From assembly GCF_031458325.1 (NCBI RefSeq), contig NZ_JAVDYG010000001.1:3224001-3288000 (forward strand): a DNA stretch of 64,000 nucleotides, given 5' to 3'. The notes under the pieces are model-generated. The model had not been told where the DNA came from, did no database searches, and saw only the letters and a list, made by a program, of their open reading frames with translations. The position numbers and the translations under genes are program-made. The DNA is from Nocardioides marmoribigeumensis. GTDB lineage: Bacteria > Actinomycetota > Actinomycetes > Propionibacteriales > Nocardioidaceae. Each line of letters begins with the position of its first letter. Position 1 is the first letter of the stretch. This document shows positions 50,447 to 58,075 of the stretch, one piece after another.

Positions 50447-51706
50447 ATGTCCGCACCAAGCCTGGCCTCCAGCCCCGACCTCGACGCCGAGCGTCGCCGT
50501 GCGCTGCGCCGCATGCGCTCCCTGGCGGTCGGCCTCCTGGTGTTCGCTGCCCTCGTCTACCTCGTCACGCTCGGGCAGGAGGGCTTCCTCGGCTTCGTCA
50601 ACGCCGGCGCCGAGGCGTCCATGGTCGGTGCGATCGCGGACTGGTTCGCCGTCGTCGCGCTGTTCAAGCACCCGCTGGGACTGCCCGTGCCGCACACGGC
50701 GCTCATCCCCGAGCGCAAGGCGATGCTCGGGCGCAGCCTCGAGGAGTTCGTCGGGGAGAACTTCCTCTCCGACGAGATCGTGGCCAACCACGTGCTGGAG
50801 GCCCAGCCGTCGGCCAAGGCCGGGGAGTGGCTCTCGCACGAGGAGCACTCACGCCGCGTGGTGCTGGAGGCCGCCGACCTCCTCGGCCTCGCGCTGCGCC
50901 GGGTGCGCGACGAGGACGTCGCCGACCTGATCCAGAGCGCGCTCGTGCCGCGCTTCAAGGAAGAACCGATCAGCCCCCTGGCCGGTCGCCTGCTGGAGGA
51001 GGTCGTCGAGGACGGTGCGCACCACGGCCTGGTCGACCTGCTGCTCGAGGAGGCCGGTCGCTGGCTCGAGGGCAACGAGCAGACCTTCCACGAGGTCGTG
51101 GTCGAGCGCGCGCCCTGGTGGGCCCCGGACTCGGTCAACGAGCGGGTGATCCGCCGCCTGCACGCCGAGCTGGTCACCTGGATCGGTGACATCCGCCGCG
51201 AGCCCTACCACCGCTCCCGCCTGGCCCTGGACCGGGTGCTGCGCCAGGTCGCGCAGGACCTGCTCACCGACGAGCCGACGATCGAGCGGATGGAGCGGTT
51301 CAAGGTCCGCATGCTCGAGCACCCGCAGACCTCGGCGACCTACATCTCCTTGTGGAACGCCCTGCGCCGCGCGCTCGTCCAGGCCCTCGACGACCCCGAC
51401 GGCGAGCTCGTACGCCGGGGTGTGAGCGAGCTGCAGGCGTTCGGCGAGCGGCTGTGCGGCGACGAGGGTCTGCGCGCCCGGCTCGACAAGCGGGCCTCCG
51501 ACCTCGCGGTGTTCCTGGTGGACCGCTACGGCCGCGAGCTGACCTCGGTGATCACCCACACCATCGACGAGTGGGACGGTCAGGAGGCCTCGCGCAAGAT
51601 CGAGCTGCACGTCGGCAAGGACCTGCAGTTCATCCGGATCAACGGCACGATCGTCGGCGGGCTCGTCGGCGTGCTCATCCACGCGGTGTCGGTGGCGCTC
51701 TCATGA
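50447..51706 (+). CDS. DUF445-family membrane-associated protein
   Basis: A 419-residue protein with a hydrophobic helix near residues 25-45, the family motif GAEASMVGAIADWFAVVALF and HPLGLPVPHTALIP, a long helical middle (KAMLGRSLEEFVGENFLS and following) and a C-terminal hydrophobic segment (TIVGGLVGVLIHAVSVAL). This is the DUF445 layout, with the helical bulk between two membrane anchors. Function is unknown; it may be a structural envelope protein. Coupled to the S4-domain gene by an ATGA overlap. Confidence 0.82.
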   Translation: MSAPSLASSPDLDAERRRALRRMRSLAVGLLVFAALVYLVTLGQEGFLGFVNAGAEASMVGAIADWFAVVALFKHPLGLPVPHTALIPERKAMLGRSLEEFVGENFLSDEIVANHVLEAQPSAKAGEWLSHEEHSRRVVLEAADLLGLALRRVRDEDVADLIQSALVPRFKEEPISPLAGRLLEEVVEDGAHHGLVDLLLEEAGRWLEGNEQTFHEVVVERAPWWAPDSVNERVIRRLHAELVTWIGDIRREPYHRSRLALDRVLRQVAQDLLTDEPTIERMERFKVRMLEHPQTSATYISLWNALRRALVQALDDPDGELVRRGVSELQAFGERLCGDEGLRARLDKRASDLAVFLVDRYGRELTSVITHTIDEWDGQEASRKIELHVGKDLQFIRINGTIVGGLVGVLIHAVSVALS

Positions 51707-51978
51707 GGCTGGCAGGACGGCGGCGCAGCCGCGAGCCCGAGCCGCGCGTGGTGTCGATCCAGGACGACGTGATCCGGCTCGGCCAGTTCCTCAAGCTCGC
51801 CGGCCTGGTCGACAGCGGGGCCGAGGCCAAGGAGGTCATCGCCGACGGTCTCGTCGAGGTCGACGGACAGGTCGACACCCGCCGCGGGGCACAGCTCCGA
51901 GCGGGAGCCGTCGTGTCCCTGCGCGGAGAGCGGGTCCGGGTCGGGGAGCCCGGCGAGGAGCCCGACGTCCCCTGGTGA
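51703..51978 (+). CDS. Small S4-domain RNA-binding protein
   Basis: A 91-residue protein whose core IRLGQFLKLAGLVDSGAEAK followed by VIADGLVEVDGQVDTRRGAQ is the S4 RNA-binding fold, like YbcJ/YaaA small S4 proteins. The N-terminus is basic (RLAGRRRSREP), the C-terminus acidic. It may bind rRNA or stalled ribosomes. The ATG overlaps the DUF445 stop, so the two are co-translated. Confidence 0.85.
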   Translation: MRLAGRRRSREPEPRVVSIQDDVIRLGQFLKLAGLVDSGAEAKEVIADGLVEVDGQVDTRRGAQLRAGAVVSLRGERVRVGEPGEEPDVPW

Positions 51979-52382
51979 GGCGGCTGCTGCCTCGGCCAGG
52001 CACGTGTGGGCGCGCGCCAGGCGAGCTGTCATGCCGATGGTCGCTCGCGAAGAAAGGTTCGGCGGATCGGGTCCGAGTTCGGCGGATGCCGACATCCGAC
52101 CACGGACAACCGGTGTCCGGATCCGCCGAACAGTGCACGGATCCGCCACACCTCGGCGGGCCGTGCCCATCATCCGTGAGAACGGGAAACGACTGATCCC
52201 CGATCCGCTGGGCGACTGGGTACGGATCGGACCCCGCAGCGAGGCCCGAGTCGCACCCAACCTCCTGCCCGACCATGCCGCGATCCGAGCGGTCAGGAGT
52301 GCGGCCGATCGGGGTCGACGGTGCTGCTCCGGCCGTCTTGCACGCTCGACAAGAACGGGATCACGTACGTTATCCATCTCCC
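51979..52382. other. Gene-free 404-bp stretch before the accessory genes
   Basis: No convincing coding sequence is seen. The stretch contains nested inverted repeats (52057-52151) and, close to the next gene, TACGTT (52366-52371), a TANNNT hexamer 11 nt before the ATG at 52383. Composition is less regular than in the flanking genes, consistent with a recently altered region. Confidence 0.5.
52057..52151. repeat. Nested, symmetrically spaced inverted repeats
   Basis: GTTCGGCGGAT occurs at 52057 and again 20 bp later at 52077. Its reverse complement occurs as GGATCCGCCGAAC (52119-52131) and as GGATCCGCCA 20 bp further (52139-52148). Both pairs reflect about the same centre (52104). Just right of that centre, CGGACA-ACCGG-TGTCCG (52103-52119) is a further palindrome. 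The spacing of two helical turns suggests a cooperative protein-binding site or the end structure of a lost mobile element. Confidence 0.7.
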
Positions 52383-52907
52383 ATGACCCTGTACGCGGAC
52401 CTGACTGAGCAGCAGGCGGCGGCTGCTCTCGAGGAATTCCTGGAGGAGCGGCCCGCTGCCCTGCGGCATCTCGTGCTCGCCGTGGGCGATGCGGTCGAGT
52501 TGGACCACTCGGTCAGGAGCCTCGAGCCGCTGTGGGTGTGGGTGAAGGAGAGGCTCCGGCTCGGGCCGCCCGGGCAGCAGCCCTCCTGGTCGAGGTTGGG
52601 GCTGGGAGGTCACGAGCGACTCGATGCGGGCTCTCTCCAGCTTCTCGACGGACTGATCTCTTACGTGGTTGACATCGTCGCGATCGCCGTCCCGGAGGCG
52701 ACGTGGGAGGTGGCGACTGACCCGCACCCCAAGTTCCTCCACAAGAACCAGCCAATGCTGAGGGCCGGGGCCTGGGAGCAGGTGCCGGCTCGGACGATCG
52801 GCAACCTGGGGCGCCAAGTGTTCAGCGACTGGCCGCCGGCCGATGACCGACTCGCGTCGATCGTCGACTTCTGGCTCTTCTGCCTCGCGGAGGTCGCCAA
52901 CACCTGA
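52383..52907 (+). CDS. Unknown protein
   Basis: A 174-residue soluble, acidic and Trp-rich protein with no signal peptide or membrane segment and no recognised motif. LTEQQAAAALEEFLEERPAA and LQLLDGLISYVVDIVAIAVP suggest an all-helical start and a mixed alpha/beta middle. ATG preceded by ATCTCCC, no good ribosome site. It stands alone in an accessory-looking segment between nested inverted repeats and a degenerate DosR-like gene. It could be an orphan immunity-type protein, but nothing specific supports that. Confidence 0.6.
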   Translation: MTLYADLTEQQAAAALEEFLEERPAALRHLVLAVGDAVELDHSVRSLEPLWVWVKERLRLGPPGQQPSWSRLGLGGHERLDAGSLQLLDGLISYVVDIVAIAVPEATWEVATDPHPKFLHKNQPMLRAGAWEQVPARTIGNLGRQVFSDWPPADDRLASIVDFWLFCLAEVANT

Positions 52908-53037
52908 TCAGGGAGTCAGGGGTCGCGGCGTTCAGTCGATGGTGGCGCTTGCCGTCATGAGACCGCACTTTCGAGAACTCGGGTCTGGCGTCGGTGCCCG
53001 GACCGGCTGAGCGCAAGCGCGGGGTTGAGCGGGAGTA

Positions 53038-53280
53038 GTGGCCAGCGGTGACCGGGACATCGCGTATCGGCGAACTCGCAAAGTTCTCGTGCTGCACCGG
53101 AGCACTGGAAGAGGGCTGGGTGGAGGTCCAGCGTGCGGTTGGTCGTGGGAGTTGTACTTGCTCCCGGACAGGGTGCCCAAGGATGTCGAGGCGGCCATCC
53201 GCGAGTGGCCACCGGCGACTGCTAAATCCGCCCGCTCATGCCGCGGAGCGTGCACCTCGCCTCCGCCGTTCAATGCATGA
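53038..53280 (+). CDS. Doubtful small open reading frame
   Basis: A GTG-started frame of 80 codons. The first ~60 residues (RKVLVLHRSTG, then GWSWELYLLPDRVPKDVEAA) look more protein-like than random, but the end is low-complexity and spans one of the 17-bp direct repeats. No ribosome site is clear. It may be a fragment of an older gene. The rest of the 410-bp spacer 52908-53317 shows nothing else. Confidence 0.2.
   Translation: MASGDRDIAYRRTRKVLVLHRSTGRGLGGGPACGWSWELYLLPDRVPKDVEAAIREWPPATAKSARSCRGACTSPPPFNA
53230..53246. repeat. 17-bp direct repeat, left copy
   Basis: GCCCGCTCATGCCGCGG is identical at 54098-54114, 868 bp away. The pair brackets the degenerate DosR-like gene. After the identical part both continue with similar GCGTGC...ACCTC strings, so the true repeat may be longer and imperfect. 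Confidence 0.75.
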
Positions 53281-53317
53281 TCGTCGCGTGCCCGAGTCAG
53301 CGTCACAAGGAGAGCTC

Positions 53318-54028
53318 GTGAGCGTCGTACGCGTGTTCCTCCTGGACGACCACGAGGTCGTGCGTCGAGGGCTGAAGGACCTTGTCGACTCCGAGGCGGG
53401 GTTCGAGGTCGTCGGTGAGTCCGGGTCGGCCAAGGACGCCGAGGCGCGCATCCCGGTCCTTCGTCCCGACGTGGCCGTGCTCGAGGTTCGCCTGCGCGAC
53501 GGCAGCGGCGTCGACGTGTGCCGCTCGATCCGGTCAGCGAACCCCTCGATCCCGGCGATCATCCTGACCTCCTCCGACGACGACGAGGCGCTCTTCGCCG
53601 CGATCATGGCCGGCGCCGCAGGCTACGTCATCAAGCAGAAGATCGCAGGCGACCACCTGCTCGCCCTGGTCCGCAAGGTCGCTGAGGGCCAGTCGCTGCT
53701 CGACCCAGCCGTGACCCAGCGAGTGCTCGAGCGGCTGCGCGACGGCGGCGCCTCCGAGCCCGCAGAGCTGCGGTCGCTGACTCCGCAGGAACGGCGCATC
53801 GTGGAGCTGGTCGCCGAGGGCCTGACCAACCGCCAGATCGGCGAGCAGCTGTTCCTGGCCGAGAAGACGGTCAGGAACTACGTCACCAGCATCCTGACCA
53901 AGCTGGGCCTCGAGCGCCGCTCGCCGCTGTGGGGGCCGGACGAGCCCGACGACGGTTCTGCCGGCGTGCGGGAGCCACGAAGGCCGCACCCGGGCGGCGA
54001 CAGCGGTGCGGCCTACGCCGACGAGTAG
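53318..54028 (+). CDS. Degenerate DosR-like response regulator (Asp to Glu at the phosphorylation site)
   Basis: The first ~200 residues are near-identical to the DosR-like protein at 49341, also at DNA level. Phospho-acceptor Asp56 is Glu (VAVLEVRLRDGSG), the following Pro is Arg, LTSY is LTSS, and the recognition helix reads EKTVRNYVT (Lys to Arg). After LGLERR homology stops abruptly at ~53920: the final ERRTQAAV helix is replaced by an unrelated Gly/Asp-rich tail to residue 236. GTG start with AAGGAG 5 nt upstream. Direct repeats of 17 bp flank the gene. A Glu at this site can mimic phosphorylation, so it might be a constitutive or dominant-negative variant, or a decaying duplicate. Confidence 0.82.
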   Translation: MSVVRVFLLDDHEVVRRGLKDLVDSEAGFEVVGESGSAKDAEARIPVLRPDVAVLEVRLRDGSGVDVCRSIRSANPSIPAIILTSSDDDEALFAAIMAGAAGYVIKQKIAGDHLLALVRKVAEGQSLLDPAVTQRVLERLRDGGASEPAELRSLTPQERRIVELVAEGLTNRQIGEQLFLAEKTVRNYVTSILTKLGLERRSPLWGPDEPDDGSAGVREPRRPHPGGDSGAAYADE

Positions 54029-54097
54029 GCAGAGACCTGGAGCCCGAGCATCCCTCTACCTCAGGCAGAGCTCGACCACGCCGCAGTCGGGACGACA

Positions 54098-54114
54098 GCC
54101 CGCTCATGCCGCGG
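54098..54114. repeat. 17-bp direct repeat, right copy
   Basis: Right partner of the repeat at 53230-53246. It lies between the degenerate DosR-like gene and the end of the HNH gene. Direct repeats of this size can come from recombination or from insertion of a segment. Confidence 0.75.
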
Positions 54115-54173
54115 CGCGGGCGTGCCTGTACCTCCGGCCCCGAGGTGGGGTCGGACGTGCAGGGCTGGGGCGG

Positions 54174-55613
54174 TCAGGTGAGGGGTCGGGTGCCGGTGCC
54201 GTCGACGAGGTAGTGGTCGTCGAGGGGGGAGGTCCAGTGGTAGGCGCCGGGGTCGTCGGGGAGTCGGCGGTAGCGCCAGCCGCCGTGCGTTTTCACGCGA
54301 TGGTGGTAGCGGCAGAGTCGGGCGAGGGTGAGGTCGCCGGTCTGGCCGGGTGGCCCGCCGTCATCAGGGTCGAGGTAGGGGTCGATGTGGTCGCGGTCTG
54401 CGCGGACCCGTCGGTTGCAGAAGGGGAAGACGCAGAGGTGGTCGCGCAGGTCGACCCTGTCCTTGATGTGGGCGGGGGCCTCGTGCTCGTCGACGGCGTG
54501 GTGGTCGTTGAGGTTGATCACCGGGGTGACCTTGACCTTCACGCCGGGGGCGAGCTCTGAGATCCAGCGTTCGACCGCGGCCTTGGCGACCGGGGAGGCG
54601 GCCCAGGGCAGGCCGGAGGTCTGGACCCGGGCGGTCTCGGTGGAGGTGTGCAGGTGGATGTGGATCGGGCGGTCGAGGCCGAGTGGTGTGCGGCGTCGCC
54701 GGGGTCGGCGGTCACCCTCGCCGTGGGTCTCGAGGGCGTCGTGGGCGGCGGCGCTGAGGTCGAGGGAGTACTGCGGGTCGGCGATGATCCCGACCGCCTT
54801 GGCCATGCGGACCTGCTCCGACGACTCATCGCCCAGGACCTCCAGCTCGGCGGCCTTGGTGGTGAGGGCGTCCTTGAAGGCCAGCACGTCGGGGGTGTCG
54901 GCCACGCCACCGAACCGCGCGGTGCCACCGGTGCCGGTGCTCTGCTCGAGGGAGCCGGGCTCGAGCTCGAACCACACGCCACGGCTCTCGCCGGCGGCCT
55001 CGGCCTCGGCGGCGGCGCGGTCGGGGTCGAAGCGCAGGACCGCGGCGTCGACGGCGGCCTTGATCCGGGTGGTCGACAGCTTGTGCAGGTGGGCGGCCAG
55101 GTGCCGGTCGACGTGCTCGGCGGCCTCCGGGGACAGGGTGCGGGCGCGGCGTGCCACGAGGCGGGCCTTCCACACCGGGACGGCCAGCGCGACGACGCGG
55201 GCCCAGGTGCGGGGCAGGCGCTCGCGCAGCTCGAGGGCGTCCTCGACCAGGTCGCGGGCGGTGGTGTCGGGGACCTGGAGGGTGGTGGCGAGCTCGGCCA
55301 GGGCGTACTCGTCGACCGGGATCCCCGACATGTCGACCGGGCAGGTGTCCCAGGCGGCGAGTCGCGGAGCCGGGAGCATCCCCGCCGCGACGCTCAGCAG
55401 GTGATCAGCGGCATCGGTGCGGTGCAGGTCGGCCCACTCGGTGACCGCGACGAGCTCGTCGGCCTCAGCCGCGCGGATGTCGGCCCGGCGCTGGGCGACC
55501 CGGTCCAGCAGGCCCCGCCGCAGCGTGGACCGCGCGTCACGGGAGGTCTCGTCGGCAGCCAGGGACGCCTGCACCCACTCGGGGCCCAGGTCGGTGGCGG
55601 CTGCTGCGGTCAT
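54174..55613 (-). CDS. 13E12-type HNH endonuclease domain protein (DUF222)
   Basis: A 479-residue protein: the N-terminal DUF222 helical domain (~20-340) and a C-terminal HNH motif with CVFPFCNRRVRADRDHIDPY, followed by LARLCRYHHRVKTHGGWRY. This is the actinobacterial 13E12 repeat family, often present in many copies per genome and probably mobile or group-intron-like in spread; nuclease activity is generally assumed from the HNH residues, which are intact here. ATG at 55613. It borders the accessory segment with the duplicated regulator. Confidence 0.85.
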   Translation of the reverse strand: MTAAAATDLGPEWVQASLAADETSRDARSTLRRGLLDRVAQRRADIRAAEADELVAVTEWADLHRTDAADHLLSVAAGMLPAPRLAAWDTCPVDMSGIPVDEYALAELATTLQVPDTTARDLVEDALELRERLPRTWARVVALAVPVWKARLVARRARTLSPEAAEHVDRHLAAHLHKLSTTRIKAAVDAAVLRFDPDRAAAEAEAAGESRGVWFELEPGSLEQSTGTGGTARFGGVADTPDVLAFKDALTTKAAELEVLGDESSEQVRMAKAVGIIADPQYSLDLSAAAHDALETHGEGDRRPRRRRTPLGLDRPIHIHLHTSTETARVQTSGLPWAASPVAKAAVERWISELAPGVKVKVTPVINLNDHHAVDEHEAPAHIKDRVDLRDHLCVFPFCNRRVRADRDHIDPYLDPDDGGPPGQTGDLTLARLCRYHHRVKTHGGWRYRRLPDDPGAYHWTSPLDDHYLVDGTGTRPLT

Positions 55614-55713
55614 GAAGCCATCACACCAGCGGCCACCGACATTTCCGGTGCCGCTCAGCCGGGACTTTCACCACTGTGCAAAGTAATTCCCAGTCCATTG
55701 GGGGCGGGCGGGG

Positions 55714-56082
55714 TCAGCTCACGCGGAGCAGGTCCACCACGAAGATCAGGGTCTCGCCGGGCTTGATCAGGCCGCCGGCGCCGCGGTCGCCGTACGCCAG
55801 GTGCGGCGGGATGACCAGCTTGCGGCGACCGCCGACCTTCATGCCCTGGACGCCGGTGTCCCAGCCGGAGATGACCTGGCCGACGCCGAGGCGGAACTGC
55901 AGCGGGCTGCCGCGGTCGTAGGAGGCGTCGAACTGCTCCCCGGTGGAGAAGGCGACGCCGACGTAGTGCACGTCGACGGTGGAGCCGGCGGTGGCCTCGG
56001 CGCCGTCACCCTCGGTGACGTCGGTGATCTCCAGCTCGGAGGGGGCCGGGCCGTCGGGGAACTCGATCTCGGGCTTGTCCAT
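55714..56082 (-). CDS. FKBP-type peptidyl-prolyl isomerase
   Basis: A 122-residue single-domain FKBP with the drug/proline-pocket residues: VDVHYVGVAFSTGEQFDASYDRG, LQFRLGVGQVISGWDTGVQGM, KLVIPPHLAYGDRGAGGLI and LIFVVDLL. It catalyses cis-trans isomerisation of prolyl bonds; no signal peptide is present, so it is cytoplasmic. The ATG at 56082 is chosen because TAGGGT lies exactly 7 nt upstream (minus strand). Confidence 0.9.
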   Translation of the reverse strand: MDKPEIEFPDGPAPSELEITDVTEGDGAEATAGSTVDVHYVGVAFSTGEQFDASYDRGSPLQFRLGVGQVISGWDTGVQGMKVGGRRKLVIPPHLAYGDRGAGGLIKPGETLIFVVDLLRVS

Positions 56083-56089
56083 GGGCGCC

Positions 56090-56095
56090 ACCCTA
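56090..56095 (-). promoter_or_regulatory. -10 hexamer TAGGGT, leaderless FKBP promoter
   Basis: On the minus strand TAGGGT-GGCGCCC-ATG gives the TANNNT plus 7-nt spacing seen at other genes in this window. Confidence 0.55.
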
Positions 56096-56111
56096 CGGGT
56101 GGGCGCGGAGG

Positions 56112-56543
56112 TCAGGTCTGGTGGACGTAGCTGTCGAGCTGGTCGCGCTCGAACTGCAGGCTGCTGATCTTGTGCTTGACCACGTCGCCGATGCTCACGA
56201 TGCCGACCAGGGAGCCGCCGGACACCACGGGCACGTGGCGGATGCGGCGCTCGGTCATCACGCCCATCATCTCGTCGAGGTCGGAGTCGGGGTCGCAGGT
56301 GTGGACGCTGGCGGTCATGATCGTGGAGACCTCGGCGGACAGCACGTCGGGGTTCTCGTGGAGGCGGCGCACGACGTCACGCTCGGAGACGATGCCGTCG
56401 ACGCTCCTGCCGTCGTTGCTCACCACGAGGGCGCCGACGTTGTTCTCGGCGAGCAGGGCCAGGAGCTCCCGCACCGTGGCCTGGGGCGCGACGGTGACCA
56501 CGCCCTGGCTGGGCTTGGCGGCGACGATCTCTCGGATGCGCAT
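56112..56543 (-). CDS. CBS-domain pair protein
   Basis: A 143-residue protein made of two CBS domains in tandem (VTVAPQATVRELLALLAENN with VSNDGRSVDGIVSERDVVR; CDPDSDLDEMMGVMTERRIR with VVSGGSLVGIVSIGDVVK). CBS pairs bind adenine nucleotides (AMP/ATP/AdoMet) and sense energy state. A short helical tail follows. The ATG has GAGGAG upstream and a TAGCCT -10. Partner unknown; it precedes the FKBP gene on the same strand. Confidence 0.88.
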   Translation of the reverse strand: MRIREIVAAKPSQGVVTVAPQATVRELLALLAENNVGALVVSNDGRSVDGIVSERDVVRRLHENPDVLSAEVSTIMTASVHTCDPDSDLDEMMGVMTERRIRHVPVVSGGSLVGIVSIGDVVKHKISSLQFERDQLDSYVHQT

Positions 56544-56581
56544 GTGCTGTCTCCTCGGGGTCGGGCTCGGGGGTGATCCGA

Positions 56582-56587
56582 AGGCTA
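56582..56587 (-). promoter_or_regulatory. Putative -10 (TAGCCT) of the CBS gene
   Basis: TANNNT hexamer on the minus strand with a ~32-nt leader that carries GAGGAG. A near-consensus CACAAT 7 nt before the GTG of the divergent membrane gene (56637-56642) may serve the other direction. Confidence 0.4.
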
Positions 56588-56649
56588 GACCAGGACGGGG
56601 GCGCCCGGTAGGGCCGCTCGGCGCTGGTCGGCCTGGCACAATTCGGTCC

Positions 56650-57420
56650 GTGAGCGCTCCGACGACCCGTCTTCCCGCGAAGCATCTCCAGGGAGCCCGG
56701 GCCTCGGACCCCACCTCCCCGCTCGAGCACCGGGGCGTGCTCGCGGCGGTGCTGATGATGGGCTGGCTGACCGTGGTGCTCGCGGTCGACCACGACGGCT
56801 CACGCGCCACCCAGCGGGTGCTCGGCGCCCTGACCTGGCTCGTGCTGCTCGGCGCGCTGCGGTTCGCCACCCCGCTCGTGCGGGTGCAGGCGCTGGTCGT
56901 GGTCGCGTTCGCGACGGTGGTCGAGTACACCTTCTCGCCGGGGCTGGGGGTCTACCTCTACCGCTTCGGCAACGTGCCGGCGTACGTCCCTCCCGGGCAC
57001 GGGCTGGTCTACCTCTCCGCGTTCGCCCTCGGGCACGCGCCGTGGGTGCGGGCGCGCCTGCGACCCGTCGGGCTGGCGGTGATGACCGCAGTCGGCGCCT
57101 GGGCGCTGTGGGCGCTGGTCGGCCCGCGACCGGACGTGCTGGGGGCGTTCTGGTTCGCCTGCCTGGTGGCGTTCTGGCGGTGGGGCCCCTCGCGCGAGGT
57201 GTACGTCGGCGCCGCGTTCGTCGTGACCTGGCTGGAGATCGTCGGGACGCACCTGCGCACCTGGGTGTGGCAGCCGCACGACCCGGTGCTCGGGATCTCG
57301 ATCGGCAACCCGCCGACGGGGGCCGCCGGTGGCTACGGCTGGTTCGACCTCCTGGCGCTCCTCGTGGCGCCGTGGATCCTGGCGCAGGTCAGGCGGGCGC
57401 CACGACCCGTCCGTCGCTGA
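56650..57420 (+). CDS. Multi-pass membrane protein of unknown function
   Basis: A 256-residue protein with about seven hydrophobic segments and short basic loops. Segments such as ALRFATPLVRVQALVVVAFA, VVEYTFSPGLGVYLYRFGN and AFVVTWLEIVGTHLRTWVWQ show conserved-looking Glu, Tyr and Trp in the membrane, reminiscent of small bacterial carotenoid- or lipid-modifying membrane proteins, but no family is certain. GTG start. The 3' end overlaps the convergent ABC gene by 32 nt. Confidence 0.65.
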   Translation: MSAPTTRLPAKHLQGARASDPTSPLEHRGVLAAVLMMGWLTVVLAVDHDGSRATQRVLGALTWLVLLGALRFATPLVRVQALVVVAFATVVEYTFSPGLGVYLYRFGNVPAYVPPGHGLVYLSAFALGHAPWVRARLRPVGLAVMTAVGAWALWALVGPRPDVLGAFWFACLVAFWRWGPSREVYVGAAFVVTWLEIVGTHLRTWVWQPHDPVLGISIGNPPTGAAGGYGWFDLLALLVAPWILAQVRRAPRPVRR

Positions 57421-58075
57421 GCTCGACCACCGCGTCGGCCGACTCGATCAGCGACCGGTCGTGGGTCGCGACGACGACCGTGACGCCCTCGGTGGCGACC
57501 ACCGACCGCAGCAGGTCCATCACCGCGGCGCCGGTGGCCGAGTCGAGCTGACCGGTGGGCTCGTCGGCGAGCAGCAGGCTCGGCGAGGCGGCCAGCGCGC
57601 GGGCCACCGCGACCCGCTGCTGCTGCCCGCCGGACAGCTCGTCGGGACGCTGCTCGGCGTGACGACCCAGGCCGACCAGGTCGAGCAGTCGGTCGACCCG
57701 CTCCTCCCGCTCGCGTACGGCGGTGCGGCGCAGGCGCAGCGGGACCCCGACGTTCTCGCGGGCGGTGAGCACCGGCACGAGGGCGAAGCTCTGGAAGACG
57801 AACCCGACCCGGTCGCGGCGCAGCCGCAGCAGCCCGTCCTCGTCGAGCCCGGTCACGTCGACGCCGTCGACGCGGACCGAGCCGGCGTCGGGGTGCTCGA
57901 GGCCGCCCACGCAGTGCAGCAGCGTGGTCTTGCCCGAGCCCGAGCGGCCGGTGACCGCGACCAGCGCACCGCGGGGCACGACCAACGAGACGTCGTCGAG
58001 GGCGACCACCGCCCGGCCGGACCCGGCGGCGTAGGTCTTGCCGAGGCCGCGCGCCTCCACCATCAGGTCGCTCAC
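57389..58075 (-). CDS. ABC transporter ATP-binding protein (MacB/LolD-like)
   Basis: A 228-residue ATPase of the MacB/LolD/FtsE type: Walker A TGRSGSGKTTLL, Q-loop FVFQSFALVPVLTARENV, signature ELSGGQQQRVAVARAL, Walker B LLLADEPTGQLDS and H-loop VVATHDRS. Such ATPases power FtsX-type permeases, which drive mechanotransmission rather than classic transport. The GTG start overlaps the stop of the second ATPase by 4 nt (GTGA). It is the last gene of the four-gene ABC operon. Confidence 0.88.
   Translation of the reverse strand: MSDLMVEARGLGKTYAAGSGRAVVALDDVSLVVPRGALVAVTGRSGSGKTTLLHCVGGLEHPDAGSVRVDGVDVTGLDEDGLLRLRRDRVGFVFQSFALVPVLTARENVGVPLRLRRTAVREREERVDRLLDLVGLGRHAEQRPDELSGGQQQRVAVARALAASPSLLLADEPTGQLDSATGAAVMDLLRSVVATEGVTVVVATHDRSLIESADAVVELSDGRVVAPA

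Noticed and set aside
52932..53306. 124-codon frame on the minus strand before the second DosR-like gene
   Set aside because: Low-complexity product without ribosome site or motif.
54174..55613. 13E12 HNH gene as a complete mobile element
   Set aside because: No terminal inverted repeats or target duplication found around it; recorded only as an HNH protein.
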